Shown here: one piece after another, positions 33,564 to 43,573 of the stretch
Numbering within the stretch: the first letter of the stretch is position 1
Layout of the letters: every line of letters starts with the position of its first letter
NCBI GenBank assembly: GCA_905193155.1
Contig: CAJJNQ010000007.1
Coordinates: 17,314 to 81,313 of the forward strand
Length of the DNA: 64,000 nt
Source of the DNA: an uncultured Christensenella sp.
Lineage (GTDB): Bacteria > Bacillota > Clostridia > Christensenellales > UBA1750
Direction: 5' to 3'
Translations under genes and position numbers: made by a program
The notes under the pieces: generated by a model
Told to the model about the DNA's origin: nothing
Database searches by the model: none
Seen by the model: the letters and a program-made list of their open reading frames with translations, nothing else

Positions 33564-34928
33564 ATGGGAAATATCGGGATGGAACCCCGAAAAGAACCAA
33601 AGCGCGGCAGAAGCACGGGAGCAGAGCGGCGCAGACGCGCGGTGAACGCCTGGAACGGATTCTCCCGCGGAGTGGATGCCGTGGCGTGCGCAGTGGTTTG
33701 CGCTATTCGCGCCATGGGACGCGGAGCGGTTTGGACGGCAAAAGCGCTGGCGGCGGCCTGCAGGCGAGGCCTTGCGCAGGTTAAGACGCTGAAGCCCACG
33801 GTGCAGGCTCTGTGTATTGCGCTGTGTGCCGTGCTGGCGTGCGGCCTTGCGCTGAGCGTTCGCCCGGCCGTTCGGCTGGCAACGGTCAAGAACGTTACGC
33901 TGAGCGACGACGCGATGACCGTGCAGGTCAAAACCCACGCGCGCACCGTGGCGGAGCTGCTGACGGAATACGATATCACGCTGGGGGAGGGCGATGTGGT
34001 TTATCCTACGCTTTCCGATCCCGTACACGAGGGCGACGAGATCTTGGTCCGCCGCGCCATTTCCGTGCGCGTGACAGCGGACGGAGAGACGAGGCAGGTC
34101 TCGATCCTCAACGGCACGGTGAGCAAGGCGCTCTATCTGGCCGGGGTGGAGGTGGATGCCGACGACATTGTTCAGCCCGGAAAGCTGGAAAGCGTCTCTG
34201 CCGGGATGGAGATCGTGGTCAACCGCGTCACCATCTCGCAGGAGAGTGAAAAGCAGCGCATTCCATATCACGTCACCTATCAGGACGACGATGATCTGTA
34301 TCTTGGCAAGGAAAAGATGGTCAAGCAGGGCACGGAGGGCGTGAAGGAGGTCACCTATCGCGTCGTGACGGTAGACGGTGTGGAAACGGAGCGCAGCGTT
34401 TCGTCCGAAGCAGTGCTGGAGGCGGCGCAGAACCGCATTGTGGCCAAGGGCACCAAGCCCACACCCACGCCGACTCCGAAGCCCACGCCAAAGCCCACGG
34501 CTACGCCGAAAAAGACGACGACCGCCACCAAGACCGCGAGGCCGTCCAAGACAACCAAGGCGACGGCGACCGCTAAGCCCAAAACAACGCCCGACCCGAA
34601 CAAGAAAAATGCCAGTGATGTTACCGACAACACCATCACGGTGGACGGCAAGACCTACACCTATTCCAAGACCCTGACGGTCATGATTACGGCCTATACC
34701 CATACCGGCCGCAAGACCTCGACCGGCGTCTGGCCCAAGGTCGGCACCGTGGCGGTGGATAAATCCGTCATCCCTTATGGCACCAAGCTTTATATTCCCG
34801 GCTACGGCTTCGGCGTGGCGCAGGATACCGGCGTTTCGGGCAACCACATCGACGTGTTTTTCGATACCGAGGCGGAATGCACCAAGTTCGGCCGCAAGCG
34901 CGACCGCACCATCTACATACTCGACTAA
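33564..34928 (+). CDS. Cell-wall protein with DUF348, G5 and 3D domains (YabE-like)
   Basis: A 454-residue envelope protein. A basic N-terminal region leads to a membrane segment (ALCIALCAVLACGLALSV, about residues 90-107). Two DUF348 repeats follow (VKTHARTVAELLTEYDI; VSILNGTVSKALYLAGVEV), then a G5 domain (ITISQE...EGVKEVTYRVVTVDGVE). A Pro/Thr/Lys-rich linker leads to a C-terminal 3D domain with AQDTGVSGNHIDVFF, whose Asp residues form the catalytic site of lytic transglycosylase-like folds. B. subtilis YabE has the same architecture and lies near ksgA, as here. It probably remodels peptidoglycan. Start chosen after GGAAAGGAA; an ATG 42 bp earlier is possible. Confidence 0.88.
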   Translation: MGNIGMEPRKEPKRGRSTGAERRRRAVNAWNGFSRGVDAVACAVVCAIRAMGRGAVWTAKALAAACRRGLAQVKTLKPTVQALCIALCAVLACGLALSVRPAVRLATVKNVTLSDDAMTVQVKTHARTVAELLTEYDITLGEGDVVYPTLSDPVHEGDEILVRRAISVRVTADGETRQVSILNGTVSKALYLAGVEVDADDIVQPGKLESVSAGMEIVVNRVTISQESEKQRIPYHVTYQDDDDLYLGKEKMVKQGTEGVKEVTYRVVTVDGVETERSVSSEAVLEAAQNRIVAKGTKPTPTPTPKPTPKPTATPKKTTTATKTARPSKTTKATATAKPKTTPDPNKKNASDVTDNTITVDGKTYTYSKTLTVMITAYTHTGRKTSTGVWPKVGTVAVDKSVIPYGTKLYIPGYGFGVAQDTGVSGNHIDVFFDTEAECTKFGRKRDRTIYILD

Positions 34929-34943
34929 GGACGTGAAAATGAT

Positions 34944-35783
34944 ATGACGACCGGTGAGATCATCACCCTGCTTCAGGCCAGAGGGTTCCGCTTTACGCAT
35001 AGCCTGGGGCAGAACTTTCTGATCGACGACGAGATGCTGGAGGAGATTGTGCGCGCCTCCGGCGCGTCGGGACGCAATGTGCTGGAAATCGGCGCAGGCG
35101 CGGGCTGCTTGACCAATGTGCTGGCGCGCAGCGCCAAGCGCGTGCTCGCCATTGAGATTGACAAAAACCTGATCCCTGTGCTGGAAACCGTGCTGCAACC
35201 CTATAAAAACGTAACGCTTGTACAGGGTGATGTGCTCAAAGTGAATTTGGAGCAGCTGGCGCAGGAATGCTTCGGCGGCGAACCGTTTGACGTGGTGGCC
35301 AATTTGCCCTATTACATCACCACGCCCGTGCTGTTCCGTTTGCTGGAGAGCGGCCTGCCCGTGGAACGCATCTGCGTGATGCTGCAAAAGGAGGCTGTGC
35401 AGCGAGTCATGGCACAGCAGGGGGATAAGGAATATGGTCCGCTGGCGATTCAGTGCGCCTATCGTGCCGACATCGACCGCGTGATGTCTGTGCCGCCGCA
35501 CAGCTTTATTCCGCAGCCCCATGTGGACAGCGAAGTGATTGCGCTAGATCTGCGGCCGTATCCGGTGCAAGTGGAGGAGAGAGCCTTTATGAAGCTGGTC
35601 AAGAGCTGCTTTGCCATGCGCCGCAAGACGCTGGTCAATAACCTGATGAGTTATGGCCTGAGCCGCCCGCAGGCGCAGAGCGCCGTTGAAGAAGCGGGGC
35701 TTGCCCCGGCGGTTCGCGCGGAAACGCTGAGCCTGGATGATTTCCTGAACCTGTTTGAAAAAATTCGCAGCCAAACGGTTTGA
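34944..35783 (+). CDS. rsmA: 16S rRNA dimethyladenosine transferase RsmA (KsgA)
   Basis: A 279-residue SAM-dependent enzyme that dimethylates two adjacent adenines at the 3' end of 16S rRNA during 30S assembly. Visible motifs are LGQNFLIDD near residue 23, LEIGAGAGCLTNVL (SAM site) near 48-61, AIEIDKNLIP and the catalytic NLPYYITTP near 118-126. FFNAMRRKTL-type sequence appears as CFAMRRKTLVNNL. It is 15 bp downstream of the YabE-like gene, a conserved order in Firmicutes. Confidence 0.96.
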   Translation: MTTGEIITLLQARGFRFTHSLGQNFLIDDEMLEEIVRASGASGRNVLEIGAGAGCLTNVLARSAKRVLAIEIDKNLIPVLETVLQPYKNVTLVQGDVLKVNLEQLAQECFGGEPFDVVANLPYYITTPVLFRLLESGLPVERICVMLQKEAVQRVMAQQGDKEYGPLAIQCAYRADIDRVMSVPPHSFIPQPHVDSEVIALDLRPYPVQVEERAFMKLVKSCFAMRRKTLVNNLMSYGLSRPQAQSAVEEAGLAPAVRAETLSLDDFLNLFEKIRSQTV

Positions 35784-35807
35784 CTAACGCTTGAAAGGGT
35801 ATATAAT
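35780..35807 (+). promoter_or_regulatory. Promoter of the rubrerythrin gene
   Basis: TTGACT, a 16-bp spacer and a perfect TATAAT, overlapping the rsmA stop codon. It lies 43 bp before the rubrerythrin start. Confidence 0.7.
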
Positions 35808-35849
35808 TAAAAAAGACCACGACGGAAAAACACAAGGAGGAAACGAAAA

Positions 35850-36392
35850 ATGGAAAACATCAAGGGAACCAAGACCGAAGTCAATCTGCAAACCGCGTTT
35901 GCCGGTGAGTCCCAGGCGCGCAACAAGTATACTTATTATGCCTCCGCCGCCCGCAAGGAAGGCTATGTTCAGATCGCAAAGTTCTTCGAGGAGACCGCGG
36001 GCAACGAGAAAGAACATGCAAAGATCTGGTTCAAGCTCCTGCACGACGGCGAGGTTCCTTCTACCGAGCAGAACCTGAAAGACGCTGCGGCCGGTGAGAA
36101 CTACGAGTGGACCGAGATGTACGCCCAGTTCGCCAAGGAAGCCAGAGAAGAGGGCTTCACCCGCATTGCCGCGCTCTTTGAGATGGTCGGCAAGATCGAG
36201 AAGGAGCATGAGGCTCGCTACAATAAGCTGCTGAGCAACCTCGAAAACGGCGCTGTGTTCACCCGCGGCGACGAGTGCATGTGGATCTGTTCCAATTGCG
36301 GCCACATCCACTTCGGCAAGAACGCGCCCAAGGTTTGCCCCGTCTGCGCGCATCCGCAGGCCTATTTCGAACTCCGCGCGGAGAACTTCTAA
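35850..36392 (+). CDS. Rubrerythrin
   Basis: A 180-residue non-heme iron peroxidase that protects anaerobes from hydrogen peroxide. The N-terminal four-helix di-iron domain has ligands in [26 protein letters not shown] and [15 protein letters not shown]. The C-terminal rubredoxin-like domain shows [10 protein letters not shown] and [11 protein letters not shown]. Length and domain order are typical. The start has AAGGAGG, and codon use points to high expression. It has its own promoter between rsmA and a hairpin-rich intergenic region. Confidence 0.95.
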   Translation: MENIKGTKTEVNLQTAFAGESQARNKYTYYASAARKEGYVQIAKFFEETAGNEKEHAKIWFKLLHDGEVPSTEQNLKDAAAGENYEWTEMYAQFAKEAREEGFTRIAALFEMVGKIEKEHEARYNKLLSNLENGAVFTRGDECMWICSNCGHIHFGKNAPKVCPVCAHPQAYFELRAENF

Positions 36393-36430
36393 TCCAAACG
36401 TCAGCAAAATCGACGTGATCCATAGTGCTT

Positions 36431-36507
36431 GAAAGGCCCCGAAGGAATGACTTTGCCATTCCTTCGGGGCCTTTCGCAAGCGAAGGGGGGCTGCGGCCCC
36501 CCTTCGC
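36431..36507. repeat. Two consecutive perfect GC-rich hairpins
   Basis: The first is 19 bp per arm (36431-36449 with 36457-36475) with a 7-nt loop. The second is 12 bp per arm (36480-36491 with 36496-36507) with a TGCG loop. Neither is followed by a good T-tract. They might act as a transcript 3' end after rubrerythrin, or be copies of a dispersed palindromic repeat. Confidence 0.7.
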
Positions 36508-36543
36508 GCATCCCCCTAAAGACCTGCGCTGCTTCCAGGCGCG

Positions 36544-36580
36544 AAAAAGGAGCGCCGCTGAAAAAGCAGCGCTCCTTTTT
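36544..36580. terminator. Bidirectional terminator between rubrerythrin and groEL
   Basis: AAAAAGGAGCGC and GCGCTCCTTTTT form a perfect 12-bp stem around a 13-nt loop, with T-tracts on both strands. It follows the groEL stop by about 23 bp on the minus strand. Confidence 0.88.
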
Positions 36581-36602
36581 AAGTTGCTTATGTGTTTACC
36601 GA

Positions 36603-38240
<1,638 letters not shown>

Positions 38241-38268
38241 TTAATGCTTGAGTGAAAGCTGTTTTTAC

Positions 38269-38559
38269 TTAGTCCTCGAGGATAGCCAGGATATCGCTCT
38301 GACGAACGATGGTGTACTCCTGCTTCTCGATCTTGACTTCGGTGCCGGCATACTTCTGATAGATGACCTTCTGGCCGACGGTCACTTCCATCTTGACTTC
38401 CTTGCCGTCCACCATGCCGCCGGGGCCGACCTCGACGATCTCGGCAAACTGCGGCTTTTCCTTGCCGGCAGCACCCGCCAAGATCAGACCGCTCGCGGTG
38501 GTCACTTCCACCTCGACGTTCTTGAGAACCACATGATCTGCCAAAGGCTTGATACGCAT
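38269..38559 (-). CDS. groES: Co-chaperonin GroES
   Basis: A 96-residue protein that caps the GroEL ring. MRIKPLADHVVLKNVEVEV at the N-terminus, ASGLILAGAAGKEKPQ (mobile loop, near 25-40), GDKVIYQKYAGTEVK-type strand (GQKVIYQKYAGTEVKI) and the ending VRQSDILAILED are all typical. The start is preceded by AAGGAGG. It is the first gene of the heat-shock operon. Confidence 0.97.
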   Translation of the reverse strand: MRIKPLADHVVLKNVEVEVTTASGLILAGAAGKEKPQFAEIVEVGPGGMVDGKEVKMEVTVGQKVIYQKYAGTEVKIEKQEYTIVRQSDILAILED

Positions 38560-38600
38560 AAGAATAGACCTCCTTGTCTAAATCGTTATCCAATCATCTG

Positions 38601-38627
38601 TTAGCACTCGTCACGCCTGAGTGCTAA
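38601..38627. promoter_or_regulatory. CIRCE operator (HrcA binding site)
   Basis: TTAGCACTC, nine bases, GAGTGCTAA: a perfect match to the CIRCE consensus, about 40 bp upstream of groES. HrcA should repress the groES-groEL operon here. The hrcA gene is not in the window. Confidence 0.97.
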
Positions 38628-38638
38628 TCACAGGTATT

Positions 38639-38667
38639 AGTTTACAAAAACATTCCCTTCAGCGCAA
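38639..38667 (-). promoter_or_regulatory. Candidate promoter of groES-groEL
   Basis: On the minus strand TTGCGC, a 17-bp spacer and TAAACT. Transcription would start immediately before the CIRCE element, the usual arrangement. Confidence 0.5.
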
Positions 38668-38776
38668 ACAGCGTCGATATCGGAATTTCATAAATTTCAG
38701 ACGAATTTTCAAAATATCTGCCTAAAACTCTCTGAAAGGCTGAAAATCTCTTGATTTTGAATTGCGGCACGCATGT

Positions 38777-38806
38777 TTGACATCACCCTCTTTTCGGGAT
38801 TATAAT
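38777..38806 (+). promoter_or_regulatory. Promoter of the dCMP deaminase operon
   Basis: A perfect TTGACA, an 18-bp spacer and a perfect TATAAT lie about 45 bp before the start. Confidence 0.75.
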
Positions 38807-38850
38807 GTAAGCGGTTCCCGGACAAGATATAGTATGTGGAGGTGCTGGCT

Positions 38851-39327
38851 GTGGCATTCACCAAATGGGATCACCGGTTTATGGAAATGACGGATACCAT
38901 TTCCGGCTGGGCGTCCTGCTATCAGAAGAACAGAAAAATGGGCGCGGTCATCGTGCGTGATAAGAGAATATTGACCACGGGATACAACGGCGCGCCGCAG
39001 GGGATCAAGCCCTGCGTGGAGCGCGGTGAATGTCTGCGGCGCAAGCTCGGCATTCCGTCCGGCACGCGCGCGGAGGTCTGCTATGCCGTGCACGCCGAGC
39101 AGAACGCGCTGATTCAAGCGGCGCGCATGGGCGTTTCAGTCTACGGCGCGACGATGTACGTCACATACAGCCCCTGCATCATCTGTGCGAGGCTGTTGAT
39201 CAATGCGGGCATCGTGCGGGTGATTTACCGCTATGATTATCCCGATGAGTTTTCGAGAGAAATATTGAAGGAGGCGGGTGTGGAACTCATCAAGTTCGAC
39301 CCCGACGCGGAGATTGTCAATGAATAA
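38851..39327 (+). CDS. dCMP deaminase (ComEB-like)
   Basis: A 158-residue zinc deaminase converting dCMP to dUMP for thymidylate synthesis. The zinc site is CYAVHAEQNALIQAARMG (His, catalytic Glu) with TYSPCIICARLLINAGI (two Cys). YNGAPQGIKPC is also typical. I chose the GTG eight bases after GGAGG (giving MAFTKWDHRFM); an earlier GTG overlaps the ribosome site. It overlaps the glycosyltransferase start by 8 bp, so the two genes are co-transcribed. Confidence 0.9.
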   Translation: MAFTKWDHRFMEMTDTISGWASCYQKNRKMGAVIVRDKRILTTGYNGAPQGIKPCVERGECLRRKLGIPSGTRAEVCYAVHAEQNALIQAARMGVSVYGATMYVTYSPCIICARLLINAGIVRVIYRYDYPDEFSREILKEAGVELIKFDPDAEIVNE

Positions 39328-40270
39328 GCTGATTTCGGTCATTGTGCCGCTCTATAATGAAGAAGAGGTTCTTCCGGAAAGCTATCGCCGCCTGACAAGC
39401 GTGTTGTCCGGCATGGAGGAGAATTACGAGCTGATCTTCGTCAACGACGGCAGCCGGGATAAAACCTTCGCCATGGCCAGCGATATCCAGAAAAAGGATC
39501 CGCATGTGGTGCTGGTGGATTTCTCCCGCAACTTCGGCCAGCAGATGGCGGTCAGCGCGGGGCTGGATCAGGCGAGGGGAGACGCTGTGGTTATCATCGA
39601 CGCGGACCTTCAGGACCCGCCCGAGCTGATCCCGCAGATGGTGGAGATGTGGAAAGGCGGCGTGGAGGTCGTCTACGGCAAGCGCAAATCCCGCCAGGGT
39701 GAAAGCGTATTCAAAAAATTCACTTCTTTTGCCTATTACCGCGTGCTGGACGCGCTTTCCGGCTGGAAAATCCCCAAGGATACCGGCGACTTCCGTTTGA
39801 TGGACAAAAGGGTCGTCGATGTGATGCGCAGCATGCCGGAGCACAACCGCTATCTGCGCGGCATGGTCGCCTGGGCGGGCTTCCGCCAGGAGCCGCTCGA
39901 ATTCGACCGCGAGGAGCGCTTTGCGGGCGTGACGAAGTATTCCCTCAAAAAGATGCTGAAATTGGCCTCGGACGGCATCATCTCCTTCTCGGGCAAGCCC
40001 TTCGGCATCATGCGCTGGCTGGGCGGGCTGATGCTCGCGGCGGGGCTGATTGACCTGATTGCGCTGCTGATCGCCTGGGGCGTGACGAAGGTCAATACCG
40101 GCTGGCCTTTCGGGATTGTGGCGGTGCTGTGCGTCGGCGGAATCAATCTGCTGGCGCTGGGCGTCTGCGGCGTGTATTTTGAGAGAATGTACGACGAGCT
40201 CAAGGGCCGTCCGCTCTACATCGTCCGTCAGGTGCTGCGCACGGAACAACCGAAAGAGTTAGACCGTTAA
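39320..40270 (+). CDS. Polyprenyl-phosphate glycosyltransferase (GtrB/ArnC/DPM1-like GT2)
   Basis: A 316-residue GT2 enzyme that transfers a sugar from a nucleotide donor to undecaprenyl phosphate at the inner face of the membrane. The N-terminal catalytic domain has SVIVPLYNEEEVLPE, FVNDGSRDKT and the metal-binding DADLQDPPELIPQ. RNFGQQMAVSAGLDQA is typical of the GtrB group. Two C-terminal membrane segments (WLGGLMLAAGLIDLIALLIAW; IVAVLCVGGINLLALGVCGVY) follow. It probably serves glycosylation of a cell-wall polymer; the sugar is unknown. Confidence 0.9.
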   Translation: MNKLISVIVPLYNEEEVLPESYRRLTSVLSGMEENYELIFVNDGSRDKTFAMASDIQKKDPHVVLVDFSRNFGQQMAVSAGLDQARGDAVVIIDADLQDPPELIPQMVEMWKGGVEVVYGKRKSRQGESVFKKFTSFAYYRVLDALSGWKIPKDTGDFRLMDKRVVDVMRSMPEHNRYLRGMVAWAGFRQEPLEFDREERFAGVTKYSLKKMLKLASDGIISFSGKPFGIMRWLGGLMLAAGLIDLIALLIAWGVTKVNTGWPFGIVAVLCVGGINLLALGVCGVYFERMYDELKGRPLYIVRQVLRTEQPKELDR

Positions 40271-40299
40271 AAATTTACCGATAATTTCATACACAACCC

Positions 40300-40328
40300 T
40301 TGCCTTTATACGGCAAATAGCGTAAAAT
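40300..40328 (+). promoter_or_regulatory. Promoter of the GAPDH gene
   Basis: TTGCCT, a 17-bp spacer and TAAAAT lie about 45 bp upstream of the start. AGGAGG precedes the start codon. Confidence 0.65.
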
Positions 40329-40373
40329 GGAGACGTAACCGAATGGACTCAATCTTAAAGGAGGTTTTTTCCA

Positions 40374-41399
40374 ATGGTTAAGGTTGCAATTAACGGTTTT
40401 GGTCGTATCGGCCGTCTGGCTTTCCGTCAGATGTTTGACGCCGAGGGTTATGAGGTCGTCGCGATCAACGACCTGACCAGCCCCAAGATGCTGGCTCACC
40501 TGCTCAAGTACGACACCGCTCAGGGTTCTTTCTGCGGCAAGATCGGCGAGAACAAGCACACCGTCGAGGCCACTGAGGACTCCATCATCGTCGATGGCAA
40601 GGAGATCAAGATCTACGCCATCAAGGACGCGAAGGACTGCCCCTGGGGCGAGCTGGACGTGGACGTTGTCCTCGAGTGCACCGGCTTCTACACCAGCAAG
40701 GAAAAGTCCATGGCGCACATCGCTGCCGGCGCCAAGAAGGTCGTCATCTCTGCCCCCGCTGGCAATGACCTGAAGACCATCGTTTTCTCCGTCAACGAGA
40801 AGAACCTGACCAAGGACGATCAGGTCATCTCCGCTGCGTCCTGCACCACCAACTGCCTGGCCCCGATGGCGGACACCCTGAACAAGGCGTACCCCATCGT
40901 TTCCGGTATCATGACCACCGTGCATGCTTACACCGGTGACCAGATGATCCTGGACGGCCCCCAGCGCAAGGGCGACCTGCGTCGTGCCCGCGCCGGCGCG
41001 CAGAACATCGTTCCCAACAGCACCGGTGCTGCCAAGGCCATCGGCCTGGTCATCCCCGAGCTGAACGGCAAGCTGATCGGTTCTGCTCAGCGTGTGCCCG
41101 TTCCCACGGGTTCCACCACCATCCTGGTCGCTGTCGTCAAGGGCAAGGACGTCACCAAGGAGAGCATCAACGCCGCGATGAAGGCTGCTGCTTCCGAGTC
41201 CTTCGGCTACAACGAGGAGCAGATCGTTTCTTCTGACGTGATCGGCATGAAGTTCGGCTCCCTGTTCGATGCCACCCAGACCATGGTTGCCAAGATCGAC
41301 GACGACACCTATCAGGTGCAGGTCGTGTCCTGGTACGACAACGAGAACAGCTACACCTCTCAGATGGTTCGCACCATCAAGTACTTCGCGGAGCTGTAA
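40374..41399 (+). CDS. gap: Glyceraldehyde-3-phosphate dehydrogenase, type I
   Basis: A 341-residue glycolytic enzyme that oxidises glyceraldehyde-3-phosphate with NAD and phosphate. The NAD-binding start is [19 protein letters not shown]. The catalytic Cys lies in [12 protein letters not shown], about residue 158, and the phosphate site follows in [11 protein letters not shown] and [20 protein letters not shown]. The C-terminus has [15 protein letters not shown]. Extreme codon bias shows high expression. It stands alone between a promoter and a terminator. Confidence 0.97.
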   Translation: MVKVAINGFGRIGRLAFRQMFDAEGYEVVAINDLTSPKMLAHLLKYDTAQGSFCGKIGENKHTVEATEDSIIVDGKEIKIYAIKDAKDCPWGELDVDVVLECTGFYTSKEKSMAHIAAGAKKVVISAPAGNDLKTIVFSVNEKNLTKDDQVISAASCTTNCLAPMADTLNKAYPIVSGIMTTVHAYTGDQMILDGPQRKGDLRRARAGAQNIVPNSTGAAKAIGLVIPELNGKLIGSAQRVPVPTGSTTILVAVVKGKDVTKESINAAMKAAASESFGYNEEQIVSSDVIGMKFGSLFDATQTMVAKIDDDTYQVQVVSWYDNENSYTSQMVRTIKYFAEL

Positions 41400-41420
41400 T
41401 CTCAGTTTCTAAGGCAAACA

Positions 41421-41452
41421 AAGCCGCTGTCCGTAAGGACGGCGGCTTTTTC
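41421..41452 (+). terminator. Terminator of the GAPDH gene
   Basis: AAGCCGCTGTCC pairs with GGACGGCGGCTT around GTAA and is followed by TTTTC. Confidence 0.9.
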
Positions 41453-41490
41453 ATATCCCGGAAAACGGGCGAAAAATGTTCGGATTTCGG

Positions 41491-41519
41491 TTGCGGAGCA
41501 AAAAAGACTGCGCTACAAT
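41491..41519 (+). promoter_or_regulatory. Promoter of the small zinc-protein gene
   Basis: TTGCGG, a 17-bp spacer and TACAAT, 42 bp before the start. Confidence 0.6.
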
Positions 41520-41561
41520 GTAAACAGAGAGAAAAATCCAGACGAAGGGAGGAACAGAGAC

Positions 41562-41708
41562 ATGATTTGGGTATGCACCAAATGCGGCCATGAAATGGAG
41601 TCGGAAAAGCATCCCGACCTGTGCCCGATGTGCTATGCGCCCATGCATCACATGATTCCGAAAAAAGGCCAGGAAGAGAAGAAGGACGAAAAGAAAGAGG
41701 AGAAATAA
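41562..41708 (+). CDS. Small rubredoxin-like zinc-ribbon protein
   Basis: A 48-residue protein with its own promoter, GGGAGG site and terminator. It begins MIWVCTKCGHEMESEKHPDLCPMCYAPM: two CxxC knuckles about 14 residues apart, like the rubredoxin domain of rubrerythrin. The second half is a highly charged Lys/Glu tail (KKGQEEKKDEKKEEK). It may bind iron or zinc as a stand-alone electron carrier or metal chaperone. Confidence 0.75.
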   Translation: MIWVCTKCGHEMESEKHPDLCPMCYAPMHHMIPKKGQEEKKDEKKEEK

Positions 41709-41725
41709 TCTCCTCCGTGTGTTGC

Positions 41726-41764
41726 AAAACTCCCCTTTTCCATTGATGGGAAAGGGGAGTTTTG
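41726..41764. terminator. Bidirectional terminator
   Basis: ACTCCCCTTTTCC and GGAAAGGGGAGT form a long stem with A- and T-tracts on the two sides. It separates convergent genes. Confidence 0.88.
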
Positions 41765-41767
41765 TGC

Positions 41768-42550
41768 TTATTCGCGCTCGGCGTCGATGGCGCGGCCCTT
41801 GAGCTTGTTGATGGTGCGCTCCACGGCGTCTTTGCTGTTGCCCCAGGGCTTGTCCTGGTTGCGGTAGTCGAACTTCAGTGTGAACCATTCAAGATCGTGC
41901 TCTGTGCGCTCCAGGTTTTTCTGCTCCAGCTCAATCAGCGTGCGCACAAAGTCCAGCTGCGTCTGCCCGCTTAAGTGCTTGCCCGCACCGCGCAGCAGCA
42001 TCGGGTAGTGCTTCAGGCACAAACCCTTGGATTCCGCAAACGCCTTGCGGAAAGCCTCGTCTTTCTTATAAAGATAGCAGACCGTCTCGATGTAGCGATC
42101 CATCGTGTTATCGATCCGTTCGCAGATGAAGCAGCTGTGCATCCGGCCTTCCACATAGTCCGCTGAAGCGGCCAGCTGCTTGTGGAACGGAGAAGCCTTG
42201 GTCACGCCCGATGCGGCGCGCGCGACGGGATTGCGCTTTTGCTCGGCATCCAAGGCTTTGAGCAGCGCGGCGGACTCCTTGGAAAGCCCTGCCATCACGT
42301 CCTTGAGGTGCGTGTGCGTCATCAAGGCAAGGCTCAGCTTGTTCTGCGCGCCGAAGAGCTGCTCGAAATGGCGGCTGCAAAATCCGCGCTCATTGGTGGC
42401 AATGCGCGTATCCGGCTCCATCATCGCGCCGCCCAGCGCAATGTCGAGAAACTGCTTTTCGCAAGCGTCCTCCAATGCGCAAAGCGGGCATTCGGTGTCC
42501 AGTTTATAGGCGTCCCAGATGGGAATGGTGTCCAGATGAACCTGCGGCAT
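41768..42550 (-). CDS. Conserved cysteine-rich protein (DUF6062-like)
   Basis: A 260-residue soluble protein. It shows repeated Cys/His groups: ECPLCALEDACEKQF near residue 20, RGFCSRHFEQL near 55, HSCFICERIDNTMDRY near 138 and KGLCLKHYPML near 172. The pairing CPxC...FCxRHF and CFIC...CLKHY suggests two similar halves, each with a metal-binding or thiol site. I recall this arrangement as a Firmicutes family of unknown function; the family number is from memory. It is monocistronic between convergent and divergent neighbours. Confidence 0.7.
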   Translation of the reverse strand: MPQVHLDTIPIWDAYKLDTECPLCALEDACEKQFLDIALGGAMMEPDTRIATNERGFCSRHFEQLFGAQNKLSLALMTHTHLKDVMAGLSKESAALLKALDAEQKRNPVARAASGVTKASPFHKQLAASADYVEGRMHSCFICERIDNTMDRYIETVCYLYKKDEAFRKAFAESKGLCLKHYPMLLRGAGKHLSGQTQLDFVRTLIELEQKNLERTEHDLEWFTLKFDYRNQDKPWGNSKDAVERTINKLKGRAIDAERE

Positions 42551-42675
42551 GAGCGGTTCCTCCCTGATCTTCTTTATTTTTTAACATTATACCGCATCCT
42601 GCCCAACGATTGCAACCGCGATTCTATCTGCGCGCCCGCCGTCATAGCCTTTACGGAATGAGGAGGTGCGCAGTT

Positions 42676-43554
42676 ATGAAGAGGAGGACAAGACGTTATC
42701 ATTCCGCTTACCGAACCTCAGCGGTGCGCAGGCGGGGGACTGCCGCCGGGTGGCTGCTGGCAGCGGTCGTTGCCGGACTGGCGCTCTATCTGGCGCTGGC
42801 GATGGGGCTGGGCAACTGGCTGCACGACCGGCTTGCGGGGGAAGCGGAAACGGAGGGAACGCCGGAGTCGGTCGAGACGATTGACCTCACGCCCGTCCCG
42901 CAGCATGAGATCACGGAGACCGTAGCCTTTCCCGTCGTGGAAGCCTTTGCGCTCACCGCAGGAAAGTATGAGACATTGGAAGAGGCAAAACAATCCGCCG
43001 CAGAATTTGCAGCGCGCGGCGGCGCGGGCTTTGTGCGCAGCGAAGAGGGCTATACCGTGCTGCTTTCCGTCTATGAAAGCGAACAGGCCTGCCGGAACGT
43101 GGCCGAGCGGATGCGCAGGGAGGAAAAAATTGAGTCCGACGTGCAGACGATCTGTGCCGAACCGGTGGAGATGAAGCTGACCGCCAGCGCGCGGCGCATT
43201 GACGGCGTGCGGGACGCTTTTGCCGTCTGGCAGCAGACGGGGCGGCTGCTCTCGGATCTGTGGCAGGACCTGGATGCCGGGGTGTGCACGCAGGAGCAGG
43301 CGTTGCAGCGGTTGGAAACGCAGTGTGAAAAGCTGCGTACCGCGCGGGAGAACGCCTTTGAGGGCGTGCTGATCGAGGATGCGGACGGCGCGCTTTCCGG
43401 ATTGGACGCAGTGATGAAAAAGGCGGAAGAAGAAATTGCGCAAATAATCGACAATCCACCCGAAAATGCACTGGAACTTTCCTCTGAAATCAAGTATACT
43501 GGGATTGGTAACTTAACTGAATATCAATCTTACACGGCGATGATTTACGAATAA
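42676..43554 (+). CDS. Membrane-anchored protein with SPOR-like domain
   Basis: A 292-residue protein. A basic N-terminus (MKRRTRRYHSAYRTS) leads to one membrane segment (AAGWLLAAVVAGLALYLALAMGLGNWL, about residues 23-49), so the rest is outside. The region EAFALTAGKYETLEEAKQSAAEFAARGGAGFV...GYTVLLSVYESEQACRNVAERM resembles a SPOR peptidoglycan-binding domain. A helical C-terminal region follows (QALQRLETQCEKLRTARENAF). The start ATG follows GAGGAGG. It is 19 bp before the hydrogenase-accessory cluster but probably unrelated to it. A role in sporulation or cell division is possible. Confidence 0.7.
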   Translation: MKRRTRRYHSAYRTSAVRRRGTAAGWLLAAVVAGLALYLALAMGLGNWLHDRLAGEAETEGTPESVETIDLTPVPQHEITETVAFPVVEAFALTAGKYETLEEAKQSAAEFAARGGAGFVRSEEGYTVLLSVYESEQACRNVAERMRREEKIESDVQTICAEPVEMKLTASARRIDGVRDAFAVWQQTGRLLSDLWQDLDAGVCTQEQALQRLETQCEKLRTARENAFEGVLIEDADGALSGLDAVMKKAEEEIAQIIDNPPENALELSSEIKYTGIGNLTEYQSYTAMIYE

Positions 43555-43573
43555 TTCACAAAGGAGGCCTTTT

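Noticed and set aside
34455..34610. Repetitive CCCACGCC/AAGCCC stretch
   Set aside because: It codes for the Pro-Thr-Lys linker of the YabE-like protein, common between envelope domains. It is not a mobile or regulatory repeat.
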